Assembly (NCBI GenBank): GCA_027596075.1
Contig: JADGJC010000463.1
Coordinates: forward strand, 1-25,074
Direction of reading: 5' to 3'
Length of the DNA stretch: 25,074 bases
Source of the DNA: Rhizophlyctis rosea
Taxonomy: Eukaryota; Chytridiomycota; Chytridiomycetes; Rhizophlyctidales; Rhizophlyctidaceae
Shown here: positions 19,544 through 25,074 of the stretch, piece after piece
Numbering within the stretch: the stretch's first letter is position 1
Layout: each line of letters opens with the position of its first letter
The notes under the pieces: generated by a model
The model's input: the letters and a program-made list of their open reading frames with translations, nothing else
What the model was told of the DNA's origin: nothing
The model's database searches: none
Position numbers and translations under genes: made by a program

Positions 19544-21520
19544 ATGGTGCTGTGCCCTCAATGTGGTTTTGCCTCTCAGCATACCCCGTTAGAAGTTTTC
19601 TGTACGCAGTGCTCAGGACGGTTCGACCCGCTACCCGCGAACAACGCAGCTCAACCTGCTGACGGCCACCCGTCCGGATCACCTATCGTCCCTATGTCTC
19701 AGCAGATTTCTGTCTTGCCATCCTCGAGCATGGAGGCGTCAGACAATGATGTAACGCTCATTCGACGAAGAACAAACACCAGCCTTGAACCGCAAGAACC
19801 CCCCACCACGTCCTCAATTCACCCATCACATCCGCACTCGTATCCCCCATCTGGAGATGGGTTGGTTGCGCCTCCGCCCATACCACCACGCAAGAGCACA
19901 CGAGTTTTTCGGGTTACTTCACCGTCATTGGAGGGGCCCCAAGGGAATGTGACCGTTAGTTCGCCGCGGCCGGCAGCTCAAGACGTTGACCACGCTACGT
20001 TGAGACCAGCTCTAAGATCAACTCATAACTCTGAATCACCCGCTGCAGCCAATGCTGAAGGTCCTTTTTCACCCAACACGGATATTCCAGCCATCCTTGC
20101 ACCAGACGCACTCCCTCCCACTGCTCCTCCGTCACCAACACCACTCCCTCTGGACCAGGATCATCTGAACTCACCCGCAACCCCTGACGACGCAACAGAT
20201 GCTCCAACCATCATCTCCCTATCACGGCCAAAGCTGCCAGCACCACCCCTCCCACCACGCACCCTCCATCACTCGCCATCCTCAAATCATATCCATGCCT
20301 CGTATCCCCTCATCGCCTCAGATACCAATGAACCCACCACCCGTTTTGAAGCCTTGATCGCTGTTATATTCCAAGTTGTCGACGCTTCGACCTTCCCTTA
20401 TAACACAGCGCATTGGGAACCAACTAAACTTGATGCCTTCCACGGCATATCATCCAATTATCCGGAATCAACTACTCGTCTTCCCCTCCCTGCACTCAAG
20501 CTGTACTATGAAAACATGGCCTTTCCGTATGTCGTCGTCCCAATCACCCCGGAACCCGTGCATGCGGGCAAGATCTGCAATGTGTGTGGGAGGAAGGGCT
20601 TTCCGGGTGTGCGGTACAAGTGCGCACAGTGTTTTCAGTATGATGTTTGTGATGTGTGTTTTGGGAGCGTTGGGGAGAGGCATGTGAAGGGGCACCGGTT
20701 TCGCGCTAAGGCGCCGGCGCGGGCCGGGGATGGAAGGAGTGGCGGGCAGACACAGGCGTTGTGGAGAGTTGTGGATGGGACGGCCTTGACGAGGCAGGGG
20801 GTGAGGGCTTTTGTGATTGCGTTCGCGCTTCGTGATCCGGAGAAGGCGTTTGACTGCTTGTCGGCTGTTGTTGGACGGTTCAAGTTGCCGTTTGAGTTGC
20901 GGAGAGATGAGTTGCCTTCGTATCCAGACCCTGCGGCGGTGGAGAGGGAGGCGGCCGCAATGGCTAAGCTTGCCGAGTGGGCGCAGGCTGAACGGGAGCG
21001 GGAGGAGAGGGAGTTTAGAGAATGGGAGGAGAGGGAACGGGTACGGCAGATGAGGGAGTTGGCTAAGCAGGAGGAAGAGGAGCGGAGAAGGAAGTGGAGT
21101 GAGCACAGGGAGAGGGAGAGAATGGCTGGTGGAGTTGGTGGGTTGTGCGCGGGGGTGTATTTGCCAGGTCCCTTTGACGATGAGCGCGCGGTCCTGGTGA
21201 GGACGCCGAGTGGAAGAGATTTGGAGGGAAACGAGGTTGGGGCACAAGTTCAGCCAAGCATGTCAATACCAAACCATGAAGGCGAACCAGCAGAGCCATT
21301 TACAAAGGTTGATAAAGGCAAAGGGCGGGCTGCGGACTACCCGCCTCTATCTCCTTCAGATGATAGAAATTCACAGTCAGCACATCCTATACCGCCAACA
21401 GCGTATGCAACGCCCACGCCATCGTCACCTTCATCTGACTCTGACCTCGAGGTTCGTTCATCTGCTGAATGGGTTGAGAGGGTGAGGATCGGGGATTCAG
21501 GAAGTGTTCTACGATTATGA
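19544..21520 (+). CDS. ZZ-type zinc-finger scaffold protein
   Basis: The chosen ATG (GGCACCATGG) gives 658 residues. It opens with a zinc-ribbon-like pair, C4-x2-C7 and C20-x2-C23. A long Pro/Ser-rich region follows with two SH3-ligand motifs, PPPIPPRK (110-117) and PPLPPR (234-239). A ZZ finger has all eight ligands: C345, C348, C360, C363, C369, C372, H380, H384. The sequences on either side (about 267-335 and 406-475: LIAVIFQVVD, then ALTRQGVRAFVIAFALRDPEKAF and ELPSYPDP) resemble the fungal DUF7514-type domain, with the ZZ finger inserted in it. A strongly charged Glu/Arg coiled coil spans about 465-525, then a disordered tail with KVDKGKGRA. ZZ fingers bind peptides such as histone tails or ubiquitin-like partners. 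I infer a signalling or chromatin adaptor. The DUF7514 match is from memory and moderate. Confidence 0.85.
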   Translation: MVLCPQCGFASQHTPLEVFCTQCSGRFDPLPANNAAQPADGHPSGSPIVPMSQQISVLPSSSMEASDNDVTLIRRRTNTSLEPQEPPTTSSIHPSHPHSYPPSGDGLVAPPPIPPRKSTRVFRVTSPSLEGPQGNVTVSSPRPAAQDVDHATLRPALRSTHNSESPAAANAEGPFSPNTDIPAILAPDALPPTAPPSPTPLPLDQDHLNSPATPDDATDAPTIISLSRPKLPAPPLPPRTLHHSPSSNHIHASYPLIASDTNEPTTRFEALIAVIFQVVDASTFPYNTAHWEPTKLDAFHGISSNYPESTTRLPLPALKLYYENMAFPYVVVPITPEPVHAGKICNVCGRKGFPGVRYKCAQCFQYDVCDVCFGSVGERHVKGHRFRAKAPARAGDGRSGGQTQALWRVVDGTALTRQGVRAFVIAFALRDPEKAFDCLSAVVGRFKLPFELRRDELPSYPDPAAVEREAAAMAKLAEWAQAEREREEREFREWEERERVRQMRELAKQEEEERRRKWSEHRERERMAGGVGGLCAGVYLPGPFDDERAVLVRTPSGRDLEGNEVGAQVQPSMSIPNHEGEPAEPFTKVDKGKGRAADYPPLSPSDDRNSQSAHPIPPTAYATPTPSSPSSDSDLEVRSSAEWVERVRIGDSGSVLRL

Positions 21521-22027
21521 GTTGGGATGGGCGTCCAAAGTATGATGCGTTTCATTAGTTTTCACAGCGTTGTCTGTTGTTGAATGTGAATATTGTATAT
21601 AATCGCGAACATGGACTAAGCACAAACTATGTAACATTTGTACTGCGTTGCAGATTCACACCTTTGAGCACCTTTCCGTTCGATGGTCAAGCGTTTGACA
21701 TCCGTCATGTAAACACTAAAGCGGGGAAGGGATGGTGTGGGCTAAGGATCAAGAAAACACGAAGTTGTCTATAAAATACATCATGACTTCTGTCAAGGAT
21801 TGTGTCAGTCTTGTCTAATCTCTACAGAATCACTTCAAGTCTTCAACTGGTGTATCGCAGCAAGCTTCGGAACCCAGCTTCGAAAACCCCATTGTCACGC
21901 CATGTGTTTGTGTCAACCTTCCACTTGAGCTTGCATGGGATCCCGCGAACATAATATCTGGAGGGTTTCGATGTGAGATTTGCGGATCAATGGAAAGTTT
22001 GAAACCCACCATGGACGACGTATCGTT
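21521..22027. other. 3' region between convergent ZZ and HET genes
   Basis: I see no gene with recognisable features. A 60-codon minus-strand frame at 21830-22012 lies just downstream of the HET stop codon; it could be a missed exon but shows no good splice link. Confidence 0.45.
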
Positions 22028-23732
22028 TCACGCCACCTCGATCTGCTGGGAGAACGCACCCAACCCGATACTTCCACAGGGAACGTCAAAGGCGGCTAGA
22101 GGGGAAGGCAGCTCCATCCCAGGCCGTGTCATCAATAGAATCGCTAATAACCCTCGCAGATGACCCGGATCGCTGTCGTCTAATTGGGCTCGCACCTGCA
22201 AAGGCGTCATGTCACAAATAGGTTCTCAGATAGGGAAAAAACAAAAGAAAATAGCATCCTCTGATATTGACTCGCACCTGCAACGTCGTCACGTCACACA
22301 CATCCCCAGGAAAAAATATGTCGCAGGTGCTGTCAAAGATCATCGCCCTCGCCCTATTCGGTGGCAATCCTCCCCAATTCCATTGATGCTTTGACAAATC
22401 TCCGTAGACTATCTCACACCAATCAACGCGGATCACCACCGTAACGTCGGCAGGTGTTGGGTCCGGTTCATCACCTGCAAGAGGAACTGGGTTGGTAAGC
22501 CCACCAATAATAGCCGATTCCCGGCCATTTTCGGTCGGTGTGAGCTTCTTGATTCCCCGGTATTTCCATTTCACCATGTTGTCTTTGTGACGCTCGTAGC
22601 CCTTGGTCATAGCTTCCACTAGCAACCCATTACGCGTTCCCACCATCGGCCCTGTGGCGCTCCACGATGCCCTTTCAGTTGATTTCCCATCGAATCTACT
22701 GCTAAACCCCGCCATTGGTGTCTCTAAGAGTCCCTTGGACATCAGAAAACACTGCCATCTAGCTAACACAACCGAAGGTGGATCCACATATTGCCCAAGC
22801 TCAGGCACGTCTATGTAGGGCGCAATGCCAAAATAAAGATCCTTGGCGACACTGCATTTCCGTTCGACAAGTTGGGCCATGAGGAGGTCGTCAAGTGGTT
22901 GGGTGCCGTTGGAGCGTTGGTCAAACAGGAATGCTGCTTCGGCGGGGTCAAAGGTGCGGTGAATGTTGTCGGTCTGATAGTTGCGACTGAGGAAGGCGAT
23001 TTCAGCCTTGTCGCTGATAAGAACATGCATCTTTTCGCGAGCGAGCAACTCTTCCTGATATGTCCATAATCGCTTGTAATACCGGGATTTTGAGGGAAAG
23101 CTGGAGATCGGGTCCAGGCGTTTGGCGGTGCCGGTGAGTTGTTCAAAGGTGTATTGGCAAGTGTGGATGATCAGTACGGCGCGGGCACTTTGGTAGATTT
23201 TGGGCAGGTGGAAGACTTGTTGGTGTTTCTGGGTTTCGTTATGTTGATCGATGTCCTTCATATCGAACCAAATACTGCCTCCCCCAGCGGCTTGGAGCAG
23301 CTGTTGGACGAACTTCAGTTTCACGAGCGATTTCAATTCGGCTGATATTGCGGGAAGTGTATTGTGGACGTTCTCGCCGATTATGGACAATGGGACGGCG
23401 AAGGGATGGCGGGAACGCTTTTGAAAGGGTTGCATGTAGTCCGAGTCCTCTCCTGGAGTGCCCCACACGTGGGATATGGCAATGTAGGGGTTGCTTGTGT
23501 CGCATAACTCTGTGTGGAGGGTGATTTCGGTGGGGACGATAGGCTTCTTTCCTGACAAGAGCTTCACAAGTTTGCATACGTCCGCAGCAAACGGATCGCA
23601 CATATGCTTCTGATCTTCGATAATGCTGGTGGCAGTTTTTGTTGCATCCACCGTCATATTTTGATGACTATGCCGAGCAATGCTTGATTGCAAAGAGATG
23701 TAGCTGTGGTGAAAGACGAGGGTTGGCTCCAT
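22028..23732 (-). CDS. HET-domain (heterokaryon incompatibility-like) protein
   Basis: Two minus-strand exons (23732-22278 and 22195-22028) encode 540 residues. HET landmarks are present in order: PYIAISHVWG (82-91), IWFDMKDIDQ (154-163), PKIYQSARAVLII (177-189) and RLWTYQEELL (221-230). In filamentous fungi HET domains trigger cell death after non-self recognition; here only the domain is seen, and the role is inferred. The C-terminal 300 residues are unfamiliar. The intron (22277-22196, 82 nt) starts GTGCGA and ends TTTGCAG. Without splicing an in-frame stop gives a 506-residue form. The intron is flanked by a direct repeat (see findings). Met26 is an alternative start. Confidence 0.85.
22183..22298 (-). 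repeat. 34-bp direct repeat spanning both splice sites of the HET intron
   Basis: Copy 1 is at 22298-22265 and copy 2 at 22216-22183 (minus strand); I count 29 of 34 identical bases. Both contain TTGCAGGTGCGAG. The donor GT is taken from copy 1 and the acceptor AG from copy 2, so the repeat period of 82 bp equals the intron length. Confidence 0.85.
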
Positions 23733-24256
23733 GTTGGCTCCAGGGCGGATCTATCGGACGGATTCGGACCCTAACCGACCCAACAAAACCGGGGAGTTGG
23801 GGGCCAACCAGATCGGTCACAATATTTCCCGAGGGTCCTAATGCGCCGGTAATAAGTTGGATAGACGGCAGATAGACGGTTCCCATTTTCAAGTTTTCCG
23901 CACCACGTCCCGGAACCGCGCAGTCCAAACATAATGTCTGGATGAAGTACAAGACGCCTACGGACCGCATAATCCTCCGACCAAGTCCCGTCACACTCAC
24001 ATCAGTAACTATGAAATGCCGCCGCATCTCTCCATTCTTTTCAACTCAGTTTTTTGTTCGGATTCACTATCCGCTGCCGGGTGCTCGACTTCCAAGTATG
24101 TTACGCTTTCCGAGTCACAGGCGTTTCCGACCGCGATCCCAAGGCAGACAAGAACCGACACCGCTTTTCTCAGAACACACAGAACGAAACATTGTCTTCT
24201 TCAGTGCCCGACGGGGCAGCCATATCGCTCCCTAGTTGCAAACCGAGGTACGCAAA
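23733..24256. other. Intergenic, HET promoter to subtelomere
   Basis: The left part is the promoter of the minus-strand HET gene. Plus-strand open frames between 24016 and 24341 overlap in two frames and match no family I know; one could be a 5' exon of the ORF at 24257, with a possible GTACGC donor near 24248. Confidence 0.4.
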
Positions 24257-24574
24257 ATGGCCCAGTTGGGCTTCCTGGCCACACCCGTTCCGTCTGGGAC
24301 CGTCTCGAGCGGCCCACGTCAGTGTTATGCCATTCTGCTAGCCCTCATCAAGCAATCGATCCTGTCTTTTCCATTGTCGCTTGCAAACGTTACCCCGACC
24401 GTCACAAACACTTGGAGCATTGCCATTCCTCTTGCTTCAATCACCGGGATGCTATCTGGATTGTATGTCCAGGAGGGACTAGAACCTGCAATGGGAGCCG
24501 GTTTCATGCATGTCATTGCGGCTATGGGAGCTCTCGTTGGTAAGGTGCAACGATTCGAACTAAGTGAGAATTAA
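24257..24574 (+). CDS. Doubtful small hydrophobic protein near the telomere
   Basis: A 105-residue ORF starts at an ATG in a good context (GCAAAATGGCC). It has three hydrophobic stretches, around CYAILLALIKQSILSFPLSLA, WSIAIPLASITGMLSGLYV and AMGAGFMHVIAAMGALVG, which suggest a small polytopic membrane protein or a fragment of a larger one. A GGTAAGG sequence at about 24539 could be a splice donor, so the last 12 codons may be intron. No family is recognised. Position beside the chromosome end makes a truncated relic possible. Confidence 0.35.
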   Translation: MAQLGFLATPVPSGTVSSGPRQCYAILLALIKQSILSFPLSLANVTPTVTNTWSIAIPLASITGMLSGLYVQEGLEPAMGAGFMHVIAAMGALVGKVQRFELSEN

Positions 24575-24837
24575 CAAAAGAGCCAAAGCCTAGAGGTGGA
24601 CTTCTGTATATTCATTCGGATAACGAGAAAAGGGGGAGTGTCGTTAGCGATCGGGTTATAGTACCAAGTCCAGACGTCTCTATCCTAAGTCCAATGCTGC
24701 ATATTGGACGCGGTAAATTAATTACAATCATGCGGCGATGTTTGACCAGGGTCAGAGGATAAATTGCTAGCCGGTGGCGCAGCTTCGGCTAAACTATCTT
24801 CATTTGGGCACGTGGAACGCGTCGTTGCAGCGACCGC
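24575..24837. other. Subtelomeric spacer
   Basis: I see no gene or repeat. The last bases may belong to the integrase fragment that follows, as the frame stays open a little further left, but the match to integrases becomes unclear there. Confidence 0.4.
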
Positions 24838-24999
24838 GACCTAACTTTTGAAGTGGGCGACTTAGTCCTCCTCAACAACAAGAATTTACGCCAACGTCGC
24901 AAACTCCCGCACCAATCCGACTCCCTCGTACATCGCTACGAAGGACCCTTCGCCGTTACTGAGGTTCTACCTTCCGATATTTACCGCCTCGACCTACCT
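24838..24999 (+). mobile_element. Truncated Ty3/gypsy integrase C-terminal fragment
   Basis: A 54-codon open stretch reads DLTFEVGDLVLL, then KLPHQ, then YEGPFAVTEVLPSDIYRLDLP. This is the C-terminal module of Ty3/gypsy (chromovirus-type) integrases: the VGD-V-L motif, a basic K-L segment, the GPF core of the GPY/F motif, and the YRLDLP end. In intact elements this module normally continues into a segment like HPVFHVS; here telomere repeats begin directly after DLP, and the first TAG in the telomere would stop translation. No reverse transcriptase, LTR or rest of the integrase is visible in this window, so it is a relic. Confidence 0.85.
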
Positions 25000-25074
25000 T
25001 AGGGTTAGGGTTAGGGTTAGGGTTAGGGTTAGGGTTAGGGTTAGGGTTAGGGTTAGGGTTAGGGTTAGGGTTAG
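24999..25074 (+). repeat. Telomere, (TTAGGG)n
   Basis: Twelve exact TTAGGG units plus a final TTAG run without a mismatch to the end of the window. The G-rich strand points outward at the right end, as expected for a true chromosome end. Confidence 0.99.

Noticed and set aside
20468..21247. Long minus-strand open frame (259 codons) inside the ZZ-finger gene
   Set aside because: It is antisense to the ZZ finger and coiled coil, is rich in Leu/Pro/Ser from the complementary codon pattern, and has no recognisable motif; a shadow frame.
24535..24560. B-box-like GTTCGAAT on the minus strand, possible tRNA
   Set aside because: The flanking bases do not form a T stem or acceptor stem, so no cloverleaf is possible.
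1..25074. CRISPR arrays, prophage or bacterial operons
   Set aside because: No regularly spaced repeats were seen, and the spliced genes, TTAGGG telomere and Pol III tRNA show a eukaryotic nuclear chromosome.

Overview
The window is a chromosome end from a fungus. Its last 76 bases are pure TTAGGG telomere repeat in the orientation of a chromosome's right end. The genes have many short spliceosomal introns (mostly 60-90 nt) with GT-AG borders and CTRAY-type branch sites about 17-22 nt before the acceptor. The protein families are fungal: a VCX1-type Ca2+/H+ exchanger, a GATA zinc finger, a D-amino-acid oxidase and a HET-type protein. The F-box/ankyrin and kinesin-light-chain TPR proteins hint at an early-diverging, chytrid-like fungus, but the sequence alone does not prove this.

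Layout from left to right: a small Ser-rich tail-anchored protein (521-817, +); an FxFG/F-box-like/ankyrin protein (2727-4949, +, probably one in-frame intron); a five-exon vacuolar Ca2+/H+ exchanger (5981-8077, +); a tiny two-exon GATA zinc-finger gene facing it (8459-8802, -); a gene-poor stretch; a tubby-like protein (10552-11242, +); a HET/TIR-like plus TPR protein ending in a CaaX box (12105-14510, +); a four-exon GDSL esterase with two lesions (15342-16458, +); a nine-exon D-amino-acid oxidase facing it (16692-18431, -); tRNA-Thr(AGT) (19135-19207, +); a ZZ-finger scaffold-like protein (19544-21520, +); and a HET-domain protein (22028-23732, -). The last kilobase holds a doubtful small membrane ORF, a fragment of a Ty3/gypsy integrase C-terminus, and the telomere.

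The genes do not form an operon or pathway; they are independent fungal transcription units, several in convergent pairs. Two proteins carry the SH-x-W / W-x-D-x(5)-Q / R-x-W signature of HET/TIR-like domains, which are linked to self/non-self recognition in fungi. Their closeness to a telomere is typical of fast-evolving recognition genes. The most distinctive observations are: a HET-gene intron that looks as if it arose by tandem duplication; a retrotransposon integrase cut off directly by telomere repeats; a prenylation signal on a TIR/HET-like TPR protein; FxFG nucleoporin-type motifs on an F-box/ankyrin protein; and a GDSL esterase with a lost catalytic serine and a broken splice donor.
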